A DNA stretch of 5,041 bases from Burkholderiaceae bacterium (lineage in GTDB: Bacteria; Pseudomonadota; Gammaproteobacteria; Burkholderiales; Burkholderiaceae_D): contig JACMLV010000132.1 in assembly GCA_014379395.1 (NCBI GenBank), positions 1-5,041 on the forward strand, in the 5' to 3' direction. Under the pieces are notes generated by a model, which saw nothing but the letters and a program-made list of their open reading frames with translations, had not been told where the DNA came from and made no database searches. Every line of letters starts with the position of its first letter. Within the stretch, counting starts at the first letter, position 1. The translations under genes were made by a program, and so were the position numbers. Of this stretch, positions 1 to 5,041 are shown one piece after another.

Positions 1-64
1 ATTTTACCGCGATGGCGATCTGCTCCAGAACGGCACCACGCGACGGAATTTCGGCCTGGTCTAG
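1..64 (+). CDS. 3' end of an unidentified gene (partial)
   Basis: An open frame enters from the left edge (codons begin at position 2) and stops at TAG 62-64. Its last 20 residues read FYRDGDLLQNGTTRRNFGLV. I do not recognise the family and 20 residues are too few to assign a function. It is considered real only because its stop interlocks with that of the convergent receptor gene, as in tightly packed tail-to-tail pairs, and because the composition is plausible protein. It lies on the receptor side of the breakpoint near 290, so it belongs to the receptor's neighbourhood and not necessarily to the proA locus. It could also be a chance open frame. Confidence 0.4.
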   Translation, partial: FYRDGDLLQNGTTRRNFGLV

Positions 65-294
65 AAACGGAAATTCGCCGTCACACCGATCTGCCGCGGG
101 TCGGCGCGGTCTTCGTAGCGGGCCGGCGTGTAGTCCGGGTCCTCGTTGCCGAAGAAGAAGACGCGCTTGTCGTGGCGCTCGTTGAAAACGTTGCGGCCCC
201 ACACGCTCACCGTCCACGCGCCCCACGTGTAGCCGAGGCTCGCGTTGACGAGGCGGAACGCGCGGCGCGATTCGTTTTGGTTGTTGGAGTCGAA
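61..294 (-). pseudogene. C-terminal fragment of a TonB-dependent outer-membrane receptor
   Basis: Read on the minus strand, about 77 codons ending at TAG (complement of 61-63) encode the last beta-strands of a TonB-dependent receptor barrel. Visible hallmarks are a strand-like LVNASLGYTW, then WTVSVWGRNVFNERHDKRVF, an FFFGNEDPDYTP loop, and the terminal DPRQIGVTANFRF, which ends in the aromatic residue typical of outer-membrane barrel proteins. Full receptors of this kind have roughly 700-1000 residues with an N-terminal signal peptide, a plug domain and a 22-strand barrel; all of that is missing. Receptor-like sequence continues to about FDSNNQN (276-294). Further along the minus strand the open frame is only antisense to proA and should not be counted as receptor. 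The substrate (siderophore, sugar or other) cannot be told from this piece. The fragment cannot be functional alone. Whether it is a true pseudogene or a gene cut by a misassembly is not decidable here. Confidence 0.85.
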
Positions 295-1425
295 CTGCTG
301 CGCGCGGCCAACCAGCTCGACCTGGACGCGGCGCGCGCCAACGGCCTCGAGCCGGCCATGCTGGACCGCCTGACGCTGTCGGACAAGGCGATCGCGACGA
401 TGGTCGAGGGCCTGCGCCAGATCGTCGCGCTGGCCGATCCGATCGGCGAGATCTCGAACATGAAATTCCGCCCGACCGGCATCCAGGTCGGCCAGATGCG
501 CGTGCCGCTGGGCGTGATCGGCATCATCTATGAAGCCCGTCCGAACGTGACGGTTGACGCGGCCGGCCTGTGCATCAAGAGCGGCAACGCGACCATCCTG
601 CGCGGCGGCTCCGAGGCGATCAATTGCAACCGCGCGCTGGCCAAGCTGGTCAAGGAAGGCCTGGCCGGCGCCGGCCTGCCGCCGGACGCGGTGCAGGTGA
701 TCGACACCACCGACCGCGCCGCCGTCGGCGCCCTGATCACGATGCCGCAGTACGTCGACGTGATCGTGCCGCGCGGCGGCAAGGGCCTGATCGCGCGCCT
801 GATGGAAGAGTCGACCGTGCCGATGATCAAGCACCTCGACGGCATCTGCCACGTCTACATCGACGACAAGGCCGACTTCGAAAAAGCGCTGCCGATCGCC
901 TTCAACGCCAAGTGCCACCGCTACGGCACCTGCAACACGATGGAGACGCTGCTGGTGGCGCGCTCGGTCGCGGCGCAGATCCTGCCCAAGCTGGCCGCGC
1001 TCTACCTGAGCGAAAAAGTCGAGCTGCGCGCCGACCCCGAGGCGCTGGCGATCCTGGCCGGCTATCCGCACCTGACGCCGGTGGCCGAGGCCGACTGGCA
1101 GACCGAATACCTGGCGCCGATCCTGGCCGTCAAGGTGGTGGCCGGCATCGACGAGGCGATGGACCACATCAGCGCCTATTCGTCCAAGCACACCGAGGCG
1201 ATCGTCACCGAGGACTACAGCGCCGCCATGCGCTTCCTGCGCGAGGTCGATTCGGCCTCGGTGATGGTGAACGCCTCGACCCGCTTCGCCGACGGCTTCG
1301 AATACGGCCTGGGCGCCGAGATCGGCATCTCGAACGACAAGCTGCACGCGCGCGGCCCGGTCGGCCTGGAAGGGCTGACGTCGCTGAAATACATCGTCTT
1401 CGGCCACGGCGAAGTGCGCCAATAA
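172..1425 (+). CDS. proA: Glutamate-5-semialdehyde dehydrogenase ProA, true N-terminus missing
   Basis: ProA reduces gamma-glutamyl phosphate to glutamate-5-semialdehyde with NADPH, the second step of proline synthesis from glutamate, in the cytoplasm. The match is strong from codon 42 (position 295) to the natural end GHGEVRQ. Hallmarks include VPLGVIGIIYEARPNVT (111-127), SGNATILRGGSEAI (137-150), VIVPRGGKGLI (198-208), the catalytic cysteine C254 in YGTCNTMETL (TGC 931-933), EYLAPILAVK, HTEAIVTE and SASVMVNASTRFADG. The open frame can begin at GTG 172, giving 417 residues, a normal ProA length. However, residues 1-41 are the antisense of the TonB-receptor gene and do not resemble the ProA N-terminus (about 45 residues, expected to start near MDI..Y). 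The only nearby in-frame ATG within true ProA sequence is at 358. No convincing promoter precedes it, though a purine run (151-160) lies before GTG 172. Family assignment is near certain; the start is artificial and activity is doubtful. hemJ follows after 13 nt. Confidence 0.9.
   Translation: MALVENVAAPHAHRPRAPRVAEARVDEAERAARFVLVVGVELLRAANQLDLDAARANGLEPAMLDRLTLSDKAIATMVEGLRQIVALADPIGEISNMKFRPTGIQVGQMRVPLGVIGIIYEARPNVTVDAAGLCIKSGNATILRGGSEAINCNRALAKLVKEGLAGAGLPPDAVQVIDTTDRAAVGALITMPQYVDVIVPRGGKGLIARLMEESTVPMIKHLDGICHVYIDDKADFEKALPIAFNAKCHRYGTCNTMETLLVARSVAAQILPKLAALYLSEKVELRADPEALAILAGYPHLTPVAEADWQTEYLAPILAVKVVAGIDEAMDHISAYSSKHTEAIVTEDYSAAMRFLREVDSASVMVNASTRFADGFEYGLGAEIGISNDKLHARGPVGLEGLTSLKYIVFGHGEVRQ
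286..300. other. Breakpoint joining two 5'-truncated genes head to head
   Basis: Left of this point the minus strand reads as a TonB receptor (about FDSNNQNESRRAFRLVN, 244-294). Right of it the plus strand reads as ProA (LLRAANQLDLDAARANGLEP, 295-354). No spacer, insertion sequence, inverted repeat or target duplication is visible at the joint. The two genes happen to use the same codon register on opposite strands, so open frames run through the joint on both strands. The position is inferred from where recognisable family sequence starts and stops and is uncertain by about 10 nt. Confidence 0.8.
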
Positions 1426-1438
1426 CCACGGGATCGCC

Positions 1439-1864
1439 ATGCTCTGGATTAAAGCGCTGCACATCGTCTTCGTCACATCCTGGTTCGCCGGGCTGTTCTA
1501 CCTGCCGCGCATCTTCGTCAATCTGGCGCATGAGACGGAAACCATCGCCACCGAGCGCCTGCTGCTGATGGCGCGCAAGCTGTACCGCTTCATGAACATC
1601 CTGGCGCTGCCCGCGCTGGCGTTCGGCGTGATCTTGTGGTGGATGCAGTTCGGCGCCTACGGCATCAAGATGCCGGGCTGGCTGCACGCCAAGCTGGCGC
1701 TGGTGCTGCTGGTGGTCGGCTACCACCACGCCTGCAAGCGCATCCTGAAAAAGTTCGAGAACGGCGACAACCTGCGCAGCCACGTCTGGTTCCGCTGGTT
1801 TAACGAGGTGCCGGTGCTGCTGCTGCTGGCGATCGTCGTGCTGGTCGTCGTCAAACCCTTCTGA
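1439..1864 (+). CDS. hemJ: HemJ-type protoporphyrinogen IX oxidase (CopD-like membrane protein)
   Basis: HemJ oxidises protoporphyrinogen IX to protoporphyrin IX, the penultimate step of heme synthesis, in the inner membrane. The 141-residue length and motif order fit the family: MLWIKALHIVFVTSWFAGLF at the start with H8, then YLPRIFV (21-27), RKLYRFM (46-52), GWLHAKL (80-86), YHHACK (95-100), WFRWFNEVP (117-125) and the terminal KPF. About four hydrophobic segments are seen, near 5-26, 53-72, 83-98 and 123-138. The N-terminal histidine is conserved and is reported as a heme ligand in the cyanobacterial protein; that role is known from the family, not shown here. ATG 1439 is chosen because MLWIKALHI is the usual family start; a modest GGGA (1430-1433) lies 5 nt upstream. 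It sits between proA and an isomerase-like gene and is probably co-transcribed with both. Databases often label such proteins only 'CopD family' or 'UPF0093'; a copper role is less likely given the full HemJ motif set. Confidence 0.85.
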   Translation: MLWIKALHIVFVTSWFAGLFYLPRIFVNLAHETETIATERLLLMARKLYRFMNILALPALAFGVILWWMQFGAYGIKMPGWLHAKLALVLLVVGYHHACKRILKKFENGDNLRSHVWFRWFNEVPVLLLLAIVVLVVVKPF

Positions 1865-1883
1865 AATAGAGAATGGACGCGCC

Positions 1884-2486
1884 ATGAGCAAGGTCTGCCA
1901 GTATTTTCTCGCGCCGCATTCGCCCTGGGCGTATCTGGGCCACGCGCGCCTGATCGCCGCCGCCGAGCGGCACGGCGTGCAGATCGAGCCGCGTCCGTTC
2001 GACCTGGGCAAGGTGTTCAGCATGTCGGGTGGCCTGCCGCTGGCCAAGCGTCCGCCGCAGCGCCAGGCCTATCGCCTGACGGAGTTGGCGCGCTGGTCGG
2101 CATTTTTGCAGATTCCGCTGAACCCGGCGCCGAAGTTCTTTCCGGTCTCGCCCGACGCGGCGGCCAAGCTGATCATCGCGACCCGGCTGGCGCTCGGCGC
2201 CAACGCCGCGCTCGGGCTGGCGCAGGCGGTCATGGCCGCGCTGTGGGCCGAGGAGCGCAACATCGGCGACGACGAGACGCTGATCCAGATCGCCAACGGC
2301 TGCGAGCTCGACGGCCGCATGCTGCTCAAGAGCGCCGCCACCGCCAGCGTGCAGGCCGAGTACGAGCGCAACACCGACGCGGCCAACGCCGCCAGCGTGT
2401 TCGGCGCGCCGTGGTACATCTACGACGGCGAGGGCTACTGGGGCCAGGACCGGCTCGACTTCCTCGAACGCGCGTTCGCCAGGTAG
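1884..2486 (+). CDS. 2-hydroxychromene-2-carboxylate isomerase family protein (DsbA/GST-kappa fold)
   Basis: This 200-residue soluble protein belongs to the DsbA-like group that includes NahD (2-hydroxychromene-2-carboxylate isomerase) and kappa-class glutathione transferases. The first strand and active-site turn read YFLAPHSPWAYLG (7-19); S13 is in the position of the catalytic serine, replacing the CxxC of true disulfide oxidases. An alpha-helical insert follows (about 55-165). The thioredoxin-fold cis-proline is P176 in VFGAPWYIYDGEGYWG, and the family end WGQDRLDFLERAF is present (186-198). The length is normal and no signal peptide is seen, so it should be cytoplasmic and glutathione-dependent. 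No aromatic-degradation genes are nearby, so the naphthalene-pathway reaction should not be assumed; the real substrate is unknown. It starts 19 nt after hemJ, with purine-rich AGAGAATGGA (1868-1877) ahead of ATG 1884. A probable terminator follows its stop. Confidence 0.82.
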   Translation: MSKVCQYFLAPHSPWAYLGHARLIAAAERHGVQIEPRPFDLGKVFSMSGGLPLAKRPPQRQAYRLTELARWSAFLQIPLNPAPKFFPVSPDAAAKLIIATRLALGANAALGLAQAVMAALWAEERNIGDDETLIQIANGCELDGRMLLKSAATASVQAEYERNTDAANAASVFGAPWYIYDGEGYWGQDRLDFLERAFAR

Positions 2487-2488
2487 TT

Positions 2489-2520
2489 GGCCGGGGAATT
2501 AGACCGCGGCCCGAATTTTT
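2489..2520 (+). terminator. Probable Rho-independent terminator after the proA-hemJ-isomerase group
   Basis: GGCCGGGG (2489-2496) can pair with CCGCGGCC (2504-2511) as an 8-bp stem with one G-G mismatch around the 7-nt loop AATTAGA. CGAATTTTT follows, giving five T residues from 2516. It starts 3 nt after the isomerase stop, where a terminator is expected. Weak points are the mismatch and the 4-nt gap between stem and T run, so it is plausible rather than certain. Pairing was found by eye, not by folding software. Confidence 0.45.
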
Positions 2521-2584
2521 CACCCAAGCGCATCAAGTTTTGCAGTAATCGATTTTTGTAATTCAACGGATAAAAGGTACACCC
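2521..2584 (+). promoter_or_regulatory. A+T-richer leader of rlmL with a weak promoter candidate and a clear ribosome binding site
   Basis: This stretch is visibly richer in A+T than the genes around it, as expected of a promoter region. TGTAAT (2557-2562) matches five of six bases of the sigma-70 -10 consensus. No good -35 hexamer lies 16-18 nt upstream; TTGCAG (2540-2545) is too close. AAGG at 2574-2577, 7 nt before ATG 2585, is a good Shine-Dalgarno site and fixes the rlmL start. AATCGATT (2547-2554) is an 8-bp palindrome of unknown meaning. The ribosome binding site is convincing; the promoter is tentative. Confidence 0.4.
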
Positions 2585-3787
2585 ATGGCTTCCTATTTTT
2601 GCCCATGCCCGCGCGGCATGGAAGCGGCGCTGGCCGAAGAACTCGGCGAGATCGCCCAAAACAGCTCGTCGATGAAGGTCCACAACCAGGTGCCGGGTGG
2701 CGTGCACTGCTCCGGCCACATGCTCGACGCCTACCGCATCAACCTGCATTCGCGCATCGCCTCGCGCGTGCTGATGCGCATGGCGCACGCCGGCTACAAG
2801 AATGAAAACGATATCTACGACCTGGCCCTGGCGCAGCCGTGGGAAGACTGGTTCGGCGTCGAGCACACGATCCGGGTCGACGTCACCGCCGTCAAGTCGC
2901 CGCTGCGCAGCCTGGAATTCACGACCCTGAAGATCAAGGACGCGATCTGCGACCGCTTCCGCGACCAGTTCAACGAGCGCCCGTCGGTCAACACCAAGAC
3001 GCCCGACATGCGCATCGTCGGCTTCCTCGACGCGCGCAACTTCACGCTCTACCTCGACACCTCCGGCGAGGCGTTGTTCAAGCGCGGCTGGCGCGAGGAG
3101 ACGGGCGACGCGCCGCTGCGCGAGAACTTGGCCGCCGGCCTGTTGCGGGTGTCCGGCTGGAAGCCGGGCATGGTGCTGTTCGACCCGATGTGCGGCTCCG
3201 GCACCATCCTGGCCGAGGCGGCGCAAATGTTGCAGGGTATCCCGCCCGGCGCGCGCCGCCGCTTCGCCTTCGAGAACTTCAAGAGCTTCGAGCCGGCCCC
3301 TTGGGCGGCGCTGAAGAACTCGATCCGCCCGAACCCATTGCCGACCGAGCCGACCATCTTCGGCAGCGACATCTCGGGCGACATGGTCGCCATGACGCGC
3401 CACAACCTGCGCTGCGCCGGCATCCAGTTCGATGTCCCGCTCAAGCAGATCGAGGCGCAGGAGGTGAAGGCGCCGAGCGAGACGCCGGGCATCCTGCTGA
3501 CCAACCCGCCGTACGGCGAGCGGATCGGCGTGCGCGGCGACAGCACCATGCCGGAAGACGAGATGTCGACCGCGTTCTACTCGGCGCTGGGCACCACGCT
3601 CAAGCAGCGCTTCGCCGGCTGGACCGTGTTCCTGTTCACCGCCGACCTCGGCCTGCCGCGCCAGCTGCGCTTGAAGGAAGCGCGCAAGACGCCGTTCTTC
3701 AACGGCGCGCTGGAATGCCGCCTGTTCCGCTTCGACATGGTGGCCGGCTACAACCGGCGCGAAGAGGCCAAGCCGAAAACGGTGTAG
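2585..3787 (+). CDS. rlmL: THUMP-domain class I SAM-dependent 23S rRNA guanine-N2 methyltransferase, RlmL type
   Basis: The 400-residue protein matches the RlmL part of E. coli RlmKL (YcbY), which makes m2G2445 in 23S rRNA. The N-terminal RNA-binding region, with a ferredoxin-like part and THUMP domain, spans about residues 3-160 (start YFCPCPRGMEAALAEEL; RIVGFLDARNFTLYLDTSG at the end). The linker GEALFKRGWR..APLRENLAAGLL (161-187) precedes the Rossmann-fold methyltransferase. Its SAM-binding motif I is DPMCGSGT (200-207), an acidic SD (261-262) sits in GSDISGDM, and the catalytic NPPY motif is at 307-310 in TNPPYGERIG. There is no C-terminal RlmK domain, so this is the single-function form. 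ATG 2585 is supported by the AAGG site and by the family-like start MASYFCPCPRG. The MFS gene begins 4 nt after its stop. Exact target base is inferred from the family. Confidence 0.88.
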   Translation: MASYFCPCPRGMEAALAEELGEIAQNSSSMKVHNQVPGGVHCSGHMLDAYRINLHSRIASRVLMRMAHAGYKNENDIYDLALAQPWEDWFGVEHTIRVDVTAVKSPLRSLEFTTLKIKDAICDRFRDQFNERPSVNTKTPDMRIVGFLDARNFTLYLDTSGEALFKRGWREETGDAPLRENLAAGLLRVSGWKPGMVLFDPMCGSGTILAEAAQMLQGIPPGARRRFAFENFKSFEPAPWAALKNSIRPNPLPTEPTIFGSDISGDMVAMTRHNLRCAGIQFDVPLKQIEAQEVKAPSETPGILLTNPPYGERIGVRGDSTMPEDEMSTAFYSALGTTLKQRFAGWTVFLFTADLGLPRQLRLKEARKTPFFNGALECRLFRFDMVAGYNRREEAKPKTV

Positions 3788-3791
3788 GCCC

Positions 3792-5041
3792 ATGCTGTCG
3801 ATGCCTCCGGCCGCGCCCGATCCGACTCCGGCGCCGGCCGCGCAGCCGAGCCACATGAAGCCGCTCGGCGCGAGCGCGCTGGCGGTGCTGCTGGCCGGGC
3901 TGTCGATGCTCGGGCCGTTCGCGGTCGACACCTACCTGCCGGCCTTCCCGGCGATCCAGGCCTCGCTGGGCGCCAGCGCGATCGAGGTGCAGCAGTCGCT
4001 GACCTTGTACATGCTGTCGTTCGCGGTGATGGTGCTGTGGCACGGCGCGCTGTCGGACGCCTTCGGGCGGCGCAACCTGATCCTCGGCGCGCTGGTCCTG
4101 TTCGGCATCGCCACGCTCGGCTGCGCCGCCTCGCACTCGGTGCAATACCTGTGGGCCTTCCGCGTGCTCCAGGGCTTGTCGGGCGGGGCCGGGGTGGTGA
4201 TCGGGCGCGCCATCATCCGCGACCTGTATTCGGACGCGGCGGCGGCGCGCCTGCTGTCCCTGGTGACGATGATCTTCTCGATCGCGCCGGCCATTGCCCC
4301 GATCCTGGGCGGCTGGATCGTCAAGCTGCTCGACTGGCGCTCGATCTTCCTGTTCCTGTTCGCCTACACGGCGCTCTTGCTGTGGGTGTGCTGGAAGCGG
4401 CTGCCGGAGACGCTGCCGCCAGAGAAGCGCCACCCGTTCAATCCGCGCTTCCTGGCCAAGAGCTACGGCGAGATCTTCCGCTCGCCGCTGTTCCACATGA
4501 AGGCCGGCCTGGTCGCCTTCAACTTCGCCGGCCTGTTCCTGTTCATCTCGGCCGCGCCGGTGATGCTGCCGGTGCACCTGCACCTCGGGCCGGACCAATT
4601 CGGCTGGCTGTTCATTCCGTCGGTGAGCGGGATCTTTTGCGGCGCGCTGGCGGCCAACCGCATCGCCGGCAAGGTGCCGGTGGCGCGCCAGATCATGATC
4701 GGCTTTTGCTTCCTGCTGGGGGCGGCCAGCTTCAACGTCGGCTACCACCTGTTGCGGCCGCCGGCGCTGCCGTGGAGCGTGGCGCCGATGTTCTTCTACA
4801 CCTTCGGCATGTCGATGGTGGCGCCCGGCGCGACACTGCTGGCGATGGACCTGTTCCCGCACATCCGCGGCACGGTGGCGTCCTGCCAGTCGTTCGCGAT
4901 GACGTTCTTGGCCGCCGTGGTGGCGGGCGTGATCGCGCCGTTCCTGTCGCACTCGGTGCTGTGGCTGGCCTGCGGCCAGCTCGCTTTTGTCGTCGGCGCG
5001 GTGCTGCTGTGGATCGCCGCGCGGCGCTACCGCCGGCGCGC
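3792..5041 (+). CDS. Bcr/CflA-type multidrug efflux MFS transporter (3' end outside the window)
   Basis: An open frame from ATG 3792 runs off the right edge without a stop (416 complete codons). It is a 12-segment major facilitator drug/proton antiporter of the Bcr/CflA subfamily, in the inner membrane. TM1 carries PFAVDTYLPAFPAI (42-55) with the conserved membrane acid D46. The loop 2-3 signature is GALSDAFGRR (85-94). RVLQGLSGGAGVVIGRAIIRDLY (124-146) is the diagnostic TM4 stretch with its arginine. APAIAPILGGW (165-175) corresponds to the antiporter motif in TM5. The last segment ends in AARRYRRR, so only a few codons are probably missing. Residues 1-21 are a proline/alanine-rich tail unlike the rest; M22 (ATG 3855, MKPLGASALAVLL) is the alternative start and may be the true one. 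Spacing of 4 nt from rlmL suggests co-transcription; the ribosome site is weak (TAGG, 3785-3788). Candidate substrates such as bicyclomycin, chloramphenicol or sulfonamides are known only for relatives. Confidence 0.87.
   Translation, partial: MLSMPPAAPDPTPAPAAQPSHMKPLGASALAVLLAGLSMLGPFAVDTYLPAFPAIQASLGASAIEVQQSLTLYMLSFAVMVLWHGALSDAFGRRNLILGALVLFGIATLGCAASHSVQYLWAFRVLQGLSGGAGVVIGRAIIRDLYSDAAAARLLSLVTMIFSIAPAIAPILGGWIVKLLDWRSIFLFLFAYTALLLWVCWKRLPETLPPEKRHPFNPRFLAKSYGEIFRSPLFHMKAGLVAFNFAGLFLFISAAPVMLPVHLHLGPDQFGWLFIPSVSGIFCGALAANRIAGKVPVARQIMIGFCFLLGAASFNVGYHLLRPPALPWSVAPMFFYTFGMSMVAPGATLLAMDLFPHIRGTVASCQSFAMTFLAAVVAGVIAPFLSHSVLWLACGQLAFVVGAVLLWIAARRYRRR

Noticed and set aside
286..300. Idea that the receptor/ProA junction is an engineered or natural functional fusion
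   Set aside because: The two genes are on opposite strands, so no protein fusion of the two functions is made; the shared codon register is coincidental.
295..1476. Long minus-strand open frame continuing from the receptor fragment across proA
   Set aside because: The protein is rich in R, H, D and V with no recognisable motif and lies exactly opposite ProA codons; it is a by-product of G/C-rich third positions. Only the 61-294 portion is receptor.
2465..2478. Perfect 14-bp palindrome CGAACGCGCGTTCG near the end of the isomerase gene
   Set aside because: It lies inside conserved coding sequence (LERAFA), has no T run after it, and such G/C palindromes arise readily from this codon usage. 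The hairpin at 2489-2511 is a better terminator candidate.
2435..3931. 498-codon minus-strand open frame opposite rlmL
   Set aside because: It is antisense to a strongly supported methyltransferase and has low-complexity R/A/Q/V/H-rich composition, typical of shadow frames in high-G+C DNA.
3699..4952. 417-codon minus-strand open frame opposite the MFS gene
   Set aside because: The plus strand encodes a clear 12-segment transporter with family motifs; the antisense product is Q/R/H-rich without domains.
1..5041. CRISPR arrays, tRNA or rRNA genes, insertion-sequence ends, phage or defence genes
   Set aside because: No regularly spaced direct repeats, transposase motifs, terminal inverted repeats or cloverleaf-like sequences were seen, and coding sequence fills nearly the whole window.

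Overview
The window is about two-thirds G+C with strongly G/C-ending codons. Its proteins look like those of a Burkholderiales bacterium, most likely Oxalobacteraceae (Massilia/Duganella/Janthinobacterium-like). That placement rests on recalled family resemblance, chiefly of the ProA and TonB-receptor sequences, and was not checked by a search.

Layout: (1) Positions 1-64 hold the last 20 codons of an unidentified plus-strand gene. (2) Positions 61-~294, minus strand, hold the last ~77 codons of a TonB-dependent outer-membrane receptor; its stop overlaps the stop of the previous gene. (3) At about 286-300 the receptor sequence ends abruptly and the plus strand becomes proA (glutamate-5-semialdehyde dehydrogenase), which lacks its first ~45 codons. 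The two genes therefore meet head to head, both without their 5' ends. (4) Positions 1439-1864 encode a HemJ-type protoporphyrinogen oxidase. (5) Positions 1884-2486 encode a DsbA-fold protein of the 2-hydroxychromene-2-carboxylate isomerase family. (6) Positions 2487-2584 are a short, A+T-richer gap with a plausible terminator and a weak promoter candidate. (7) Positions 2585-3787 encode a THUMP-domain RlmL-type 23S rRNA guanine-N2 methyltransferase. (8) From 3792 past the right edge runs a Bcr/CflA-type MFS drug efflux transporter.

proA, hemJ and the isomerase gene are closely spaced (13 and 19 nt) and probably form one transcription unit. rlmL and the MFS gene (4 nt apart) probably form a second. 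These are housekeeping functions (proline synthesis, heme synthesis, rRNA modification) plus an efflux pump; nothing suggests that they form a shared pathway.

I found no novel system, CRISPR array, tRNA/rRNA gene or insertion sequence. The one truly odd thing is the junction near 290. It looks like a rearrangement breakpoint or, at least as likely, a chimeric assembly. It is easy to miss because the resulting open frame has nearly the length of a normal ProA.
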